Of a stretch of 12,333 bases of DNA, positions 1-8,646 are shown one piece after another (the first letter of the stretch is position 1; the number at the start of each line of letters is the position of its first letter). The stretch is from JBARCX01 sp049794535. GTDB lineage: Bacteria; Pseudomonadota; Gammaproteobacteria; Xanthomonadales; Rhodanobacteraceae. The stretch is from assembly GCA_049794535.1 (NCBI GenBank), contig JBARCX010000354.1, forward strand, positions 1 through 12,333, in the 5' to 3' direction. The notes under the pieces were generated by a model, which had not been told where the DNA came from, searched no databases, and saw nothing but the letters and a program-made list of their open reading frames with translations. The translations under genes and the position numbers were made by a program.

Positions 1-3000
1 GCACTCGGCACTGGGGCATTGACCGTTGGCGGTGCCACTACGCTGGATGCGAATGCAGCCGTCAGCGTTGCCAATAACATCACACTCGCTGGTGGCGCGG
101 GACTGAATGTACTCGGCTCCAATGCGATGACGCTCGGCGGTGTCATCTCCGGCACGGGCGATCTCACCAAGAGCGGCGCAGCAACACTGACCTTGACCGG
201 CGCCAACACGTTTACCGGCGGCACCAGTATCACCGCCGGTACGTTGGCGATTGGTGCAGGCGGCAGCTTGTCCGCATCTGGTGCAGTGATGCTCAGTGGA
301 GCGGGCGCGTTCGATATTTCCGCGGGTGGCAATCAGGCCATCGGCTCGCTGGCCGGTACGACTGGCAGCGTCAATCTCGGCGGCAACACGCTGACCTTGG
401 GCGGTGTTGGCAATACCAGCTTCGGCGGCGCGATCAGCGGCAGCGGCGGATTAGTGAAAATCGGTAGCGGCGTGCAGACATTGAGCGGCGCCAATACATT
501 CGGCGGCGGCGTTGCGTTGAATGCAGGCGGCCTGGTACTCGGCAGCAATACGGCACTCGGTACCGGCACATTGAATGTCGGTGGCGCAGTCTCACTGGAT
601 GCAGGCGGAGTTGTTACGGCAGCCAATAACGTGAATCTTGGTGCAGGCGGTTCGCTCGATGTGCTGGGCGGCAATGCACTGACACTCGGCGGAGCGATAT
701 CCGGTAGTGGCAGTCTCAGCAAGGATGGCAATGCCACGCTGACTTTAACCGGTGCGAATACTTTCACTGGAGGCACCACCATCAACACCGGCACGCTGGC
801 GATCGGTGCCGGCGGCAGTCTCGCGGCGACAGGTGCGGTGACGCTGGCCAGCGCGGGCACGCTGGATATTTCCGCAGCAAGCGGCAACCAGACCATCGGT
901 GCACTCGCGGGTGCTGGCGGCAGTATCAGCCTGGGTTCGAATTCACTCGGTTTCGGCGACGCCAGCAATCAGAGCTTCAGCGGCGTGATCAGCGGTGCCG
1001 GTAGTGTGATCAAGAACGGTACCGGCGTGCAGACACTGACGGGAGCCAGCACATTCACCGGCGGCACCACGATTGATGCAGGCGGACTGGTACTCGGTAA
1101 TAACAATGCGTTGGGTACGGGCGCATTGACGGTAGGCGCTAGTGCCTCGCTGGATGCGAGCGGAGCGTTGAACCTATCCAACAATGTAAATCTTGGCGCA
1201 GGTGCCAATCTCACCCTGCCCGGCGCGGGTGGCGCCGTCACGCTCGGCGGCACTGTCGCCGGTGCAGGCGGCCTGATCAAGGACGGCACATCGGCCCTGG
1301 CATTGAATGGTGCCAATACCTTCAGCGGCGGCGTTACCGTCAACGGCGGCAGCCTGCAGTTAGGCAATAGCAATGCACTGGGTAGCGGCGCGCTCACCGT
1401 AAATGGTTCGACTTCGCTGGATGCCAGCGGCGGCCCAATCAGCCTATCCAATAGCATCACGTTGAATACGGGCACCAGCCTGACACTGCCCGGCACCGGT
1501 AGCGCGATGAATCTGGGTGGCACGATTTCCGGCAGCGGCAGCTTGATCACCAGTGGCTCATCGCCACTCACATTGAGCGGTGCCAATACGTTCACCGGTG
1601 GCGTTACCGCGAATGGCGGCAGCCTGCTGCTCGGCAACAACAGCGCGCTCGGTACCGGCGCACTCACCGTCTCCGCAGCGACAACCTTGGGTGCCACTGC
1701 AAGCGCTGTTACGCCGGTCAGTGTGGCGAACAATGTCACATTGAATGCCGCACTGACCGATGTCGGCAGTGAAGCACTGAGCTTGAACGGTCAACTTTCC
1801 GGTAGTGGCAGTTTGGTGAAGAGCGGCTCCGCCGCGTTGACGTTGAACGGTGCAAATAGCTACACCGGTGGCACGACGGTGAGTGGCGGTAGCGTGATTC
1901 TGGGTAATAACAACGCGCTTGGTACGGGCACCGTGTCGGTCAACGGCGCCGCGTTGCAAGCGGATGCGGCAGTATCGATCAGCAACAGTGTCAATGTCGG
2001 CACGAATGGCCTTACCGTGCAGGGAGCACAGAGCCTGACGCTTAACGGCAGTGTTGCTGGCAGCGGCTCACTGAGTAAGGAAGGCAGCGGCACACTGACC
2101 TTGGGCGGCTCGCTCGCTAGTTTCAGCGGCGGTCTCGCAGTCAATGGCGGCGTATTGAACGCCACCTCACCCTATAGTGGAGGCGTCGCCGTCGGCGCGG
2201 GCGCTACCGCCAATCTCAATGGCGCGGGTAGTGCTGCAACCGTGAATGGGCCGATCGCCGGCACGCTCAATGTAAGCGGCGGCAGCAGCGTGAATGTCGC
2301 CTACGGCAACCTGGCTGGCATCACCGGTATCGTCAACGGATTAGGCACCAGTACCACACTCAACATCACCGGAAGCGGCGCAGCTACGTTGCCGGGTGCA
2401 TCCATCACCAACATATCTAATCTCAACACAGGTAGCGGTACGTTGAGTATCGCTAGTGGCACCACCGCCAGCTTTGCCGGTGGTACCAACGTGAGCGGCA
2501 ACCTGGTAGTGAACGGAAGCCTCGGTGGATCCACCACCGTCGCCAGTGGTGGCGCACTCATCGGCAGTGGCACTCTTTCTGGTCCAGTGACCGTGAGTGG
2601 CACGGTGGCACCCAGCGGCGTCAATGGTGCGAGTGGGCCAGCGGCCGGCACCGGCACGCCAGGCTCGACACTCAACGTTGGCGGGCTTACCAACACCGCA
2701 GGCTCCACAACGCAGATTCGCAGCAACGGCGGTGGCGTCAACGACAGCATCCAGGTCAACGGTGCGGCGTCGCTGGGTGGCCAACTGGTTGCCCTGCCCT
2801 CCGCCGGGTCGTATGGCATCAGCACGACTTACACCATCATCAATGCGAGCGGTGGCGTCACAGGCAACTACGCCGGCGTGACACAGACGGTGTTGCCGTT
2901 CCTCAGCCCGAGCGTGACTGTTCAGGGCGACACCGTGCTGTTGACGCTGACGCAAGCGGGCTCGCCTGGCGGCGGTAACGCAACGCCGTTCAATCAATTC

Positions 3001-4521
3001 CCCGGCCTCAACAATAATCAGCTCAGCATGGCTACGGCGTTGCAAACCATCGCAACCGACTCCAACCGTCTGCCCACCTTGCTTGGCGATGCGCGCGGTC
3101 TTACTGCAGGCCAAGTGATTCGCTCGTTCGACAGCCTCACCGGCGAGACTTATGCGTCTGCTACGCAGAGTGAACTGCAAGGTCAGGGGCAATACCTGGA
3201 TACCGTGCTTTACCGGTTGAACCTGGCGCGCGATACCGGTGAACAGGGAACGGCCGCCTGGGCCGAACCCTATCTCCTTGGTACCAGCTTCGACGGCACC
3301 AATAACGTTGCTGCGACCGACTACCGCATCCATGGTTTGATCGTTGGCGCGGACACCTCCGTAACATCCGACTTGCGCGTGGGCGCACACGCCAGCTTTG
3401 CCAGCTCGGATACCACGGTCGATGCGCGCAACGATCGCATAGACGTCAATGAGTACGCGGTTGGCTTGCAAGCGCTGTATTTCAACCAGCAGCAATGGTG
3501 GGTGGAAGGCGTGGCGTCTTATGGTTGGCAGAATGCCAACAGCAACCGCCAGATAGAAGTCGGCTCACTATTCCAGCCGCAGGCAACCGCTCGCTACGAC
3601 GGCAAGGCAGCCAATGCCGCACTGGAAGGTGGTTACCGTTTCCAATTCGATCAATGGCATCTGGAACCGTTCGTAGGCGCTTACTACACGCGTGTGAAAT
3701 ACGATGCCTTCACCGAGCAGAATGCGGGCGATGCCGATCTCAATGTAGGCCGTAGCAGCGCGCACAGCATGCAATATGGCGTGGGTGCGCGATTAATCGG
3801 CGACTTCGCCAAGAACATCAATGGCGCACAGATACACCCGATCTTGCTGGTGCGTTATCTACGCGACACCGACAACCGGGCACCGACGATAACCAACGAT
3901 TTCGCTGGCGCCTCCGACGTAGGTTTCCAAGTGGGCGGCATCCAGCCCACACGTAACCAATGGCAGGCGGGGTTAGGCTTCAGTGTCGACTTCACGCCGC
4001 AGGCCAGTACCTATGTGTATTACAACGCCAACATTGCCAACCACACCACGAGCAATGCGCTGAATATCGGGTTCCGCTGGAGCTTTGGCAAACCCGCTGC
4101 GGCGATATCCTTCGCACCTCATCGGCAGTCGTTACCGGAAAGCAATGCCGTAGCGATCGTCCCCGTTGGCGCTTCGATCGTGCAATCACATCATGAGACC
4201 GCAGTAGCAGCCCTCCCTGCGACTGTGGATAGCGGCGCATTGATCGCAGCCACGGCGATCTCGCCTGGTGACGTAATCATTGCGCAGTCCAAACCCGCTA
4301 TTCCTGAAACAGCCGCAGCACGCCCCGCTGCGGCGCCTTTTGGCATGTGCAAGAAACACGCTGCAACGTATTCCGTGGCCAAAGCGACACACTACAAACA
4401 TCATGTAGTGCACGCGCTTACGACAACCTATGTTGCCAGCAATGCCCAACCCATCCGACACAGGACACACCCTATGTTCGCTAAAGGTAAGGTTCCGCAA
4501 AGCCCATCGTGCAACGGCTGA
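1..4521 (+). CDS. Autotransporter with PATR-repeat passenger and outer-membrane barrel, 5'-partial
   Basis: The reading frame is open from base 1 (first codons A-L-G-T-G-A-L-T-V-G, themselves a repeat motif), so the start codon and signal peptide lie upstream. It has 1506 codons here, ending in TGA at 4519-4521. Codons 1 to about 720 are a Gly/Ala/Ser/Thr/Asn-rich passenger with eight passenger-associated (PATR-type) repeats of the form LTLTGANTFTGGTT. A last beta-helix stretch follows (about 720-995), then a helical linker (about 1000-1080). The autotransporter beta-domain runs from AAWAEPYLLG (codon 1085) to GFRWSF, whose Phe (codon 1362) is the expected barrel C-terminal aromatic signal. 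Known role of the family: the barrel inserts into the outer membrane and the passenger is exposed on the surface or released; adhesion or biofilm roles are common but not proven here. Odd points are a 144-residue post-barrel tail, rich in Ala, Pro and His, with the only two cysteines I see. The passenger's function cannot be read from sequence. Confidence 0.95.
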   Translation, partial: ALGTGALTVGGATTLDANAAVSVANNITLAGGAGLNVLGSNAMTLGGVISGTGDLTKSGAATLTLTGANTFTGGTSITAGTLAIGAGGSLSASGAVMLSGAGAFDISAGGNQAIGSLAGTTGSVNLGGNTLTLGGVGNTSFGGAISGSGGLVKIGSGVQTLSGANTFGGGVALNAGGLVLGSNTALGTGTLNVGGAVSLDAGGVVTAANNVNLGAGGSLDVLGGNALTLGGAISGSGSLSKDGNATLTLTGANTFTGGTTINTGTLAIGAGGSLAATGAVTLASAGTLDISAASGNQTIGALAGAGGSISLGSNSLGFGDASNQSFSGVISGAGSVIKNGTGVQTLTGASTFTGGTTIDAGGLVLGNNNALGTGALTVGASASLDASGALNLSNNVNLGAGANLTLPGAGGAVTLGGTVAGAGGLIKDGTSALALNGANTFSGGVTVNGGSLQLGNSNALGSGALTVNGSTSLDASGGPISLSNSITLNTGTSLTLPGTGSAMNLGGTISGSGSLITSGSSPLTLSGANTFTGGVTANGGSLLLGNNSALGTGALTVSAATTLGATASAVTPVSVANNVTLNAALTDVGSEALSLNGQLSGSGSLVKSGSAALTLNGANSYTGGTTVSGGSVILGNNNALGTGTVSVNGAALQADAAVSISNSVNVGTNGLTVQGAQSLTLNGSVAGSGSLSKEGSGTLTLGGSLASFSGGLAVNGGVLNATSPYSGGVAVGAGATANLNGAGSAATVNGPIAGTLNVSGGSSVNVAYGNLAGITGIVNGLGTSTTLNITGSGAATLPGASITNISNLNTGSGTLSIASGTTASFAGGTNVSGNLVVNGSLGGSTTVASGGALIGSGTLSGPVTVSGTVAPSGVNGASGPAAGTGTPGSTLNVGGLTNTAGSTTQIRSNGGGVNDSIQVNGAASLGGQLVALPSAGSYGISTTYTIINASGGVTGNYAGVTQTVLPFLSPSVTVQGDTVLLTLTQAGSPGGGNATPFNQFPGLNNNQLSMATALQTIATDSNRLPTLLGDARGLTAGQVIRSFDSLTGETYASATQSELQGQGQYLDTVLYRLNLARDTGEQGTAAWAEPYLLGTSFDGTNNVAATDYRIHGLIVGADTSVTSDLRVGAHASFASSDTTVDARNDRIDVNEYAVGLQALYFNQQQWWVEGVASYGWQNANSNRQIEVGSLFQPQATARYDGKAANAALEGGYRFQFDQWHLEPFVGAYYTRVKYDAFTEQNAGDADLNVGRSSAHSMQYGVGARLIGDFAKNINGAQIHPILLVRYLRDTDNRAPTITNDFAGASDVGFQVGGIQPTRNQWQAGLGFSVDFTPQASTYVYYNANIANHTTSNALNIGFRWSFGKPAAAISFAPHRQSLPESNAVAIVPVGASIVQSHHETAVAALPATVDSGALIAATAISPGDVIIAQSKPAIPETAAARPAAAPFGMCKKHAATYSVAKATHYKHHVVHALTTTYVASNAQPIRHRTHPMFAKGKVPQSPSCNG
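184..2145 (+). repeat. Eight passenger-associated autotransporter repeats (86-97 codons apart)
   Basis: The core motif (T/V)LTL(T/S/N)GANTFTGG followed by an xxxGGxLxLGxxxAL strand recurs eight times. The Ala of GAN (or its equivalent) is at 202, 490, 754, 1045, 1312, 1582, 1852 and 2110, giving spacings of 288, 264, 291, 267, 270, 270 and 258 bases, all multiples of three. The first four alternate between two subtypes. After copies 1 and 3 the segment reads GTLAIGAGGSL then a DIS..GNQ.IG.LAG block. After copies 2 and 4 it reads GGLVLG.N.ALGTG. The remaining copies are mostly of the second subtype. In known families these repeats form right-handed beta-helix rungs that support passenger transport and folding. 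DNA identity between copies is partial, so this is an old protein repeat rather than a recent duplication. Confidence 0.88.
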
Positions 4522-4545
4522 TCTGCCTGCGCGAACGGACCCAAT

Positions 4546-4583
4546 CGCTCATCGACGCGTCACATATGACACGGCGATGAGCG
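4546..4583. terminator. Candidate hairpin between convergent genes
   Basis: A perfect 9-bp inverted repeat, CGCTCATCG (4546-4554) and CGATGAGCG (4575-4583), encloses a second small stem, GTCA and TGAC, around CATA. It lies 24 bases after the autotransporter stop and about 70 bases past the stop of the facing Hsp70-like gene, where a bidirectional terminator would be expected. There is no T-tract on either side, so it is not a canonical intrinsic terminator. It could instead be a 3'-end stabilising hairpin or a chance dyad. Confidence 0.35.
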
Positions 4584-4653
4584 GCGGATGAGTGATGCTT
4601 TGATCAGAAGATCAGGACGTGGATTTCCGTGTAGAGAAATCACGCGTGCGGAA

Positions 4654-6003
4654 TCAGGTCATGCCAGAACAAGCAATGGCTAGGCCCGAGACCACACCCA
4701 GCGATGGGTCACCCTCCACCAAAGCAATATCAGGGAAGCATGCGCGCACACGGGCTTGCAGATGTGGCGAGCGGGAGCTACCGCCCGTCAGAAAGACGCT
4801 GGCCGGCGCATCGGGAATGTCCTCACGTGCCTGCTCCAGGAGCCGTTGCAGCCGCTGAAGCAAATCGTCAGCCGCAAGCAGGAAGTCGTCCTGCTCCACA
4901 CTCACGGCAAGATCGTTTTCAATGAAGTCGATGGACGCTTCACTGCGCGCGGTAGCCCCGAGTTCGATCTTGATGCGCTCGGCGAGCCGATTCAGACGGG
5001 TGGTAGCCCCGAGCTGCTGCAACGCGCGCAAGCGTGAGCCGAACGGTTCTTCGACCAGGCGATAGTTTTGCTTACGGAACTCACGCTGCTTGGACAGAAT
5101 CTGCACGCTGGCCGCTTCGACGAAATGATGCACCGGCACCTTCGAAACGTCCTTACCGAAATGCGGCATAAAGCTGTGCAGGCTGATGCCCACGTCAAGA
5201 TCCGTACCGCCTTTGGGCAAACCCCAGCAGCGATGGATCACTGGCGCATGACCGCCACCAAGTTCAGCGTAAGCGACATCGGTGGTACCACCACCAATGT
5301 CGACGATCAGCGCGTGTTGCCGCTCGTCCAGACTCAAGTGATAGTGCATGGCCGCAGCGGTGGGCTCTTCAAGGAATGACACCTCGTCGAAGCCAGCAAT
5401 GCCCGCCGCTTCACGCAGCAACTCCAATGCTTGGTCACCACCTGAAGGGCCCATCGAACTGCGAAATTCCACAGGACGCCCGATCACTGCACCACGTACC
5501 GCGACACCAAGCTGGCGTGTCGCAGTTAGACGGATATGTTCGAGGATATGTGCGGCGATGCTGACGATGATCCGTCGCACCGGCGCGTCGAGCCGATAGC
5601 CGAGCATCGACTTCGGTGATTCGATCAAATGGCCGGTGCCTTCTTCCAGGTAGGCCTCTACTGCCTCCTCACCAAATAACGCATGCTGGAAACTGGAGAT
5701 CGATTCCGAAGCGGCGCGGGTCTGCTCTTCCATCCATTGTCGGCGCACCACGCGGATGGCATCACGATGGCGCTGGGCTTCGGTACCCTGTGACGGCTGT
5801 CCTCGTGCACTACGCATGATGGCGTCCACCTGTGCAGCCAAGGCGGGCGTCAGGACGAAATCATCCACGTTCGGCACCACTTCGGGGAAAAACACCGCCG
5901 TGCGGAACTGATGGGCATCCCCAAAGCGGATCAAGTTCAACTGGCCATCGACAACCGCACCTGCGGCGGAATAGCTGGTCCCGAAGTCGATTCCAATATG
6001 CAT
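4654..6003 (-). CDS. yegD: YegD-like Hsp70-family ATPase lacking the substrate-binding domain
   Basis: A 449-residue protein with the actin/Hsp70 ATPase fold. Visible elements, in order: phosphate-1 loop IDFGTSYSAAG (residues 5-15), ESPKSMLG (128-135), VIGRPVEF (173-180), LEEPTAAAMHY (211-221), phosphate-2 loop VDIGGGTTD (234-242) and adenosine motif FLTGGSSRSP (404-413). The protein ends right after the nucleotide-binding domain, so the peptide-binding beta-sandwich and lid of DnaK are absent. Length and motif order match E. coli YegD (about 450 residues), a putative chaperone of unclear role. I chose the ATG at 6003 (MHIGIDFGTS) over one 33 bases upstream because the family starts directly with this beta-strand and a GGTGG ribosome-binding-like sequence precedes it. 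No signal peptide is seen, so it is probably cytoplasmic. The gene converges on the autotransporter and is divergent from the propeller gene. The family assignment is firm; the function is not known. Confidence 0.9.
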   Translation of the reverse strand: MHIGIDFGTSYSAAGAVVDGQLNLIRFGDAHQFRTAVFFPEVVPNVDDFVLTPALAAQVDAIMRSARGQPSQGTEAQRHRDAIRVVRRQWMEEQTRAASESISSFQHALFGEEAVEAYLEEGTGHLIESPKSMLGYRLDAPVRRIIVSIAAHILEHIRLTATRQLGVAVRGAVIGRPVEFRSSMGPSGGDQALELLREAAGIAGFDEVSFLEEPTAAAMHYHLSLDERQHALIVDIGGGTTDVAYAELGGGHAPVIHRCWGLPKGGTDLDVGISLHSFMPHFGKDVSKVPVHHFVEAASVQILSKQREFRKQNYRLVEEPFGSRLRALQQLGATTRLNRLAERIKIELGATARSEASIDFIENDLAVSVEQDDFLLAADDLLQRLQRLLEQAREDIPDAPASVFLTGGSSRSPHLQARVRACFPDIALVEGDPSLGVVSGLAIACSGMT

Positions 6004-6042
6004 GAGTGCCACCAAAGCCCGATGTGATAAACGCAACTGAGC

Positions 6043-6048
6043 ATTATG
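6043..6048 (-). promoter_or_regulatory. Possible -10 element for the yegD-like gene
   Basis: Read on the minus strand this hexamer is CATAAT, one mismatch from the sigma-70 -10 consensus, and it lies 39 bases upstream of the chosen ATG. The -35 region about 17 bases further up is a poor match (CTGTCT/TGTCTC). The 161-bp gap must also hold the promoter of the divergent propeller gene, for which I see no clear hexamers. Confidence 0.25.
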
Positions 6049-6164
6049 ACACTAGCTGGCAAGCGAGACAGCATGAGTTGGCTGGTGATGGCGCTGGTGC
6101 GATTACGCTCAACCGCTAAGGTGCCGATAAGCGTGTAACGACATGCTGGAGCACCACCACTGCG

Positions 6165-7208
6165 ATGACGATCATGCTACGACCCCGACATCACGTTTTG
6201 TTTGCCTCACTCACCCTGGCCTTCGCTGCTTTATGTCAAACAGCTGGCGCAGACTCAGCCCCCACCCAAGCCCGGGTGATCTCGCATTTGGCGCTGGGCG
6301 GGACTGGCCACTGGGATTATCTGAACTTTGATGCGCAGCGGCGGCATCTGTTCGTCAGCCGTGGCGATCGCGTGTTGGTGATTGACGTGGATCAAAACAA
6401 GCAGGTCGCCACGATTCCCGGCACCAACGGCGTGCACGGCATTGCCATTGCGCAAGACCTGCACCGCGGCTTCACCAGCAACGGAAAGAGCGCGTCAGTG
6501 ACGGTATTTGACCTGGATACGCTCAAGACCATCGCCACCATCCAGGGCACGGGCACTAACCCCGACTCCATTCTCTACGACGATGCTTCGCACCACGTAC
6601 TGACCTTTAATGGCAAGAGCGGCAACGCCAGCGTGATCGATCCGGCCAAGGGTGCGGTGATCGCAACCATCGCCCTGCCCGGCAAGCCCGAGTTCTCAGC
6701 GACGGACAACGCCGGGCATGTGTACGTGAATATCGAGGATAAGTCTGAGCTGGCCGAAATCGATTCGGCCAGCAACAAGGTGACGCATGTGTGGCCACTG
6801 GCACCGTGCGAATCGCCCAGCGGCTTGGCCATCGACGCAGCTCACCATCGCCTGTTCTCGGTCTGCGACAACAACAAGATGGCCGTGCTCGATGCTACTA
6901 ACGGTCACCTGGTCGCGACATTGCCCATCGGTGATGGCCCGGACGCCGTGGTATTCGATGCTGCCGCAGCTACGGCCTACAGCTCCAATGGCGAAAGCGG
7001 AACGATCACCGCTGTGCACGAAATCGACCCGGACCATTTTGCGGTCAGCGCGACCATCACCACGCAACCCAGTGCACGCACGCTGGCGCTGGATCCGCAG
7101 AAACACCGGCTGTATCTGTCTGCCGCGCAGTTGGGCAAAGACAAGCAGCCTAATGGCCATCCGTCCATCGTGCCGGATAGCTTTACGATCCTGACTGTTG
7201 GGCAGTGA
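6165..7208 (+). CDS. Secreted YncE-like YVTN beta-propeller protein
   Basis: A 347-residue protein with an N-terminal signal peptide: Arg/His-containing n-region, hydrophobic stretch VLFASLTLAFAAL (11-23) and an AGA-D type cleavage site near residue 29. Cys24 is preceded by Leu at -1, a poor lipobox, so a soluble periplasmic or exported protein is more likely than a lipoprotein. The mature part consists of roughly 40-residue blade repeats typical of YVTN/YncE propellers, for example HLFVSRGDRVLVIDVD, ATIPGTNGVHGIAI, TVFDLDTLKTIATI, MAVLDATNGHLVATL, GDGPDAVVFDA and TLALDPQKHRLYL. Two cysteines (C215, C234) in neighbouring strands could form a disulfide. Proteins of this kind act as binding scaffolds; the ligand is unknown and no catalytic motif is visible. 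The start at 6165 has a GGAG 13 bases upstream; an in-frame ATG at 6174 is the alternative. The stop lies one base from the stop of the opposing kinase gene. Confidence 0.87.
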   Translation: MTIMLRPRHHVLFASLTLAFAALCQTAGADSAPTQARVISHLALGGTGHWDYLNFDAQRRHLFVSRGDRVLVIDVDQNKQVATIPGTNGVHGIAIAQDLHRGFTSNGKSASVTVFDLDTLKTIATIQGTGTNPDSILYDDASHHVLTFNGKSGNASVIDPAKGAVIATIALPGKPEFSATDNAGHVYVNIEDKSELAEIDSASNKVTHVWPLAPCESPSGLAIDAAHHRLFSVCDNNKMAVLDATNGHLVATLPIGDGPDAVVFDAAAATAYSSNGESGTITAVHEIDPDHFAVSATITTQPSARTLALDPQKHRLYLSAAQLGKDKQPNGHPSIVPDSFTILTVGQ

Positions 7209-7209
7209 C

Positions 7210-8646
7210 TTACGCGGCGGCAGCCGAGTTGATCGAGTGATCGTCCGTGCTCGACGTCGATCCAGGTGCGGGTGGAATAACCACCCGCACACGCAAGCCG
7301 CGACCGAGTGGCGAATCAAGTAACTCAATCGATGCATGATGCAATTCGGCCGCTCGCTGCACGATCGAAAGGCCCAGGCCGTAACCATCGCCCCGACTGC
7401 TTACCTCGCGGTGGAAACGAGCGAACACGCTCTTACGGCGCTCCTCAGGGATACCCGGGCCGTCATCGATAACATCGATAACGGTTCCGTGCGCATCCTG
7501 CGTCAACGACAGCTGAACCTGGCCTCCGCCGGGCACATGGTGCAAGGCGTTTTCAATGAGATTACGCAGCAGTGCCGCTAATGCGGCCTCGTACCCAGCC
7601 ACGACGACCGGGCGCCCGTCATGGATGAAACCCAGCTCTACATTGCTGTCAGCCATCAGCGGCGTGAGTTCGTCGAAAACATCCATCGCCACGGCCGCGA
7701 GATCTACCGGTACGCGCTGACCCGAGGCCGCCCCGGATTCAAGGCGTGCCAACGCCAATAGCTGCTGAATGCGCCGGGCCAGCCCGACCAAGCCATTCTG
7801 CGCACTGACCAGAGCGGCAGCGGCGTCGGCTGGCAGGTTGGCCTGCATCGCACCCTCCAGATGGATCATGGTGGATGCCAACGGGGTACGTAACTCGTGC
7901 GCAACGTCTGCACTGAAGCGGCGCTCGCGCTCGAGTGCATCCTCAAGGCGTTCGAGCTGACCGTTGAGTGCACCGAGCACGGGTTGAAGCTCCTGTGGTG
8001 CGGCCTCCAACACAATCGGTTTGCGACTACCGGGAGCACGCGTGGCCAACTCCCGAGTCAGGCGCTCCAGCGGGCGCAAACCGCGTCGTACCGCCCAGCC
8101 AACCAAGACAGCGAGGATCGGCAGGCCAAGCAATAACGGCAGCCCGTTGTCCAGCCACATCGCATGGGTAATATCACGCCGGCTGTCATGCCGCTCTCCG
8201 ACGCGGATCAGCGCACCACCGGTGCCATCGATCATGGTGAATACGCGCCAGCCGTAACCACCGTATTCCAAATCCTGAAAACCCGGTTTGAGCTTGTTCG
8301 GCAATGGCAATTGCGCAAGATTCGACGTCATCAAACGCATGTGTCGTGTGCTGTCGAAGACCTGGAAGCCCACCTCGGATTCATAGGTGCGATTAGGCGC
8401 CCCATGCATCTCGGCTTTTGTCGGTACGACCAAGGTGTCGACCATCGATCCGCGCAGTGATTCGATACCGGCGTGTTGGATCAATACATCGAGCGTATGC
8501 GCTGACTGCGCCAAGCGACCGTCCAGCAACTCATCCACTTCGGTCAGGGTGCGCTGGAAGCTATACATGCCAAGCGGCAAGAGCACAGCGAGCAACACGG
8601 CGAGAATGATCCAGCGCAGCCTATCGCGCAGGCTCGGCGCCCTCAT
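7210..8646 (-). CDS. QseC/PmrB-type sensor histidine kinase
   Basis: A 478-residue inner-membrane sensor kinase. It has a first membrane helix (about 12-30), a periplasmic sensor region of about 135 residues (2CSK-like, with EVGFQVFDSTRHMRLMTS and GWRVFTMID motifs), a second membrane helix (about 168-186) and a HAMP-like linker starting RRGLRPLERL. The HisKA box is ADVAHELRTPLAS with phospho-accepting His250. The HATPase_c domain has an N box (RNLIENALHH, 361-370), G1 box DDGPGIP (394-400), F box FARFHRE and G2 box GYGLGL (421-426), all intact. Domain layout resembles E. coli QseC, PmrB and TctE; the true signal (metal, pH, cationic peptide or other) cannot be read from sequence. Its ATG overlaps the regulator's TGA by four bases (ATGA), indicating translational coupling. 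The C-terminus is a short Ser/Ala-rich tail after the ATPase fold. Confidence 0.95.
   Translation of the reverse strand: MRAPSLRDRLRWIILAVLLAVLLPLGMYSFQRTLTEVDELLDGRLAQSAHTLDVLIQHAGIESLRGSMVDTLVVPTKAEMHGAPNRTYESEVGFQVFDSTRHMRLMTSNLAQLPLPNKLKPGFQDLEYGGYGWRVFTMIDGTGGALIRVGERHDSRRDITHAMWLDNGLPLLLGLPILAVLVGWAVRRGLRPLERLTRELATRAPGSRKPIVLEAAPQELQPVLGALNGQLERLEDALERERRFSADVAHELRTPLASTMIHLEGAMQANLPADAAAALVSAQNGLVGLARRIQQLLALARLESGAASGQRVPVDLAAVAMDVFDELTPLMADSNVELGFIHDGRPVVVAGYEAALAALLRNLIENALHHVPGGGQVQLSLTQDAHGTVIDVIDDGPGIPEERRKSVFARFHREVSSRGDGYGLGLSIVQRAAELHHASIELLDSPLGRGLRVRVVIPPAPGSTSSTDDHSINSAAAA

Noticed and set aside
333..3495. Long minus-strand open frames opposite the autotransporter (333-968, 969-1739, 1860-2165, 2301-2825, 2341-3495)
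   Set aside because: They are Pro/Leu/Val-rich or Arg-rich antisense products of repetitive Gly/Ala/Thr codons, have no domains, and vanish outside the repeat-bearing gene.
6004..6036. Upstream ATG for the yegD-like gene (11 extra residues)
   Set aside because: The family begins directly at the M-x-I-G-x-D strand, and GGTGG lies before the inner ATG.
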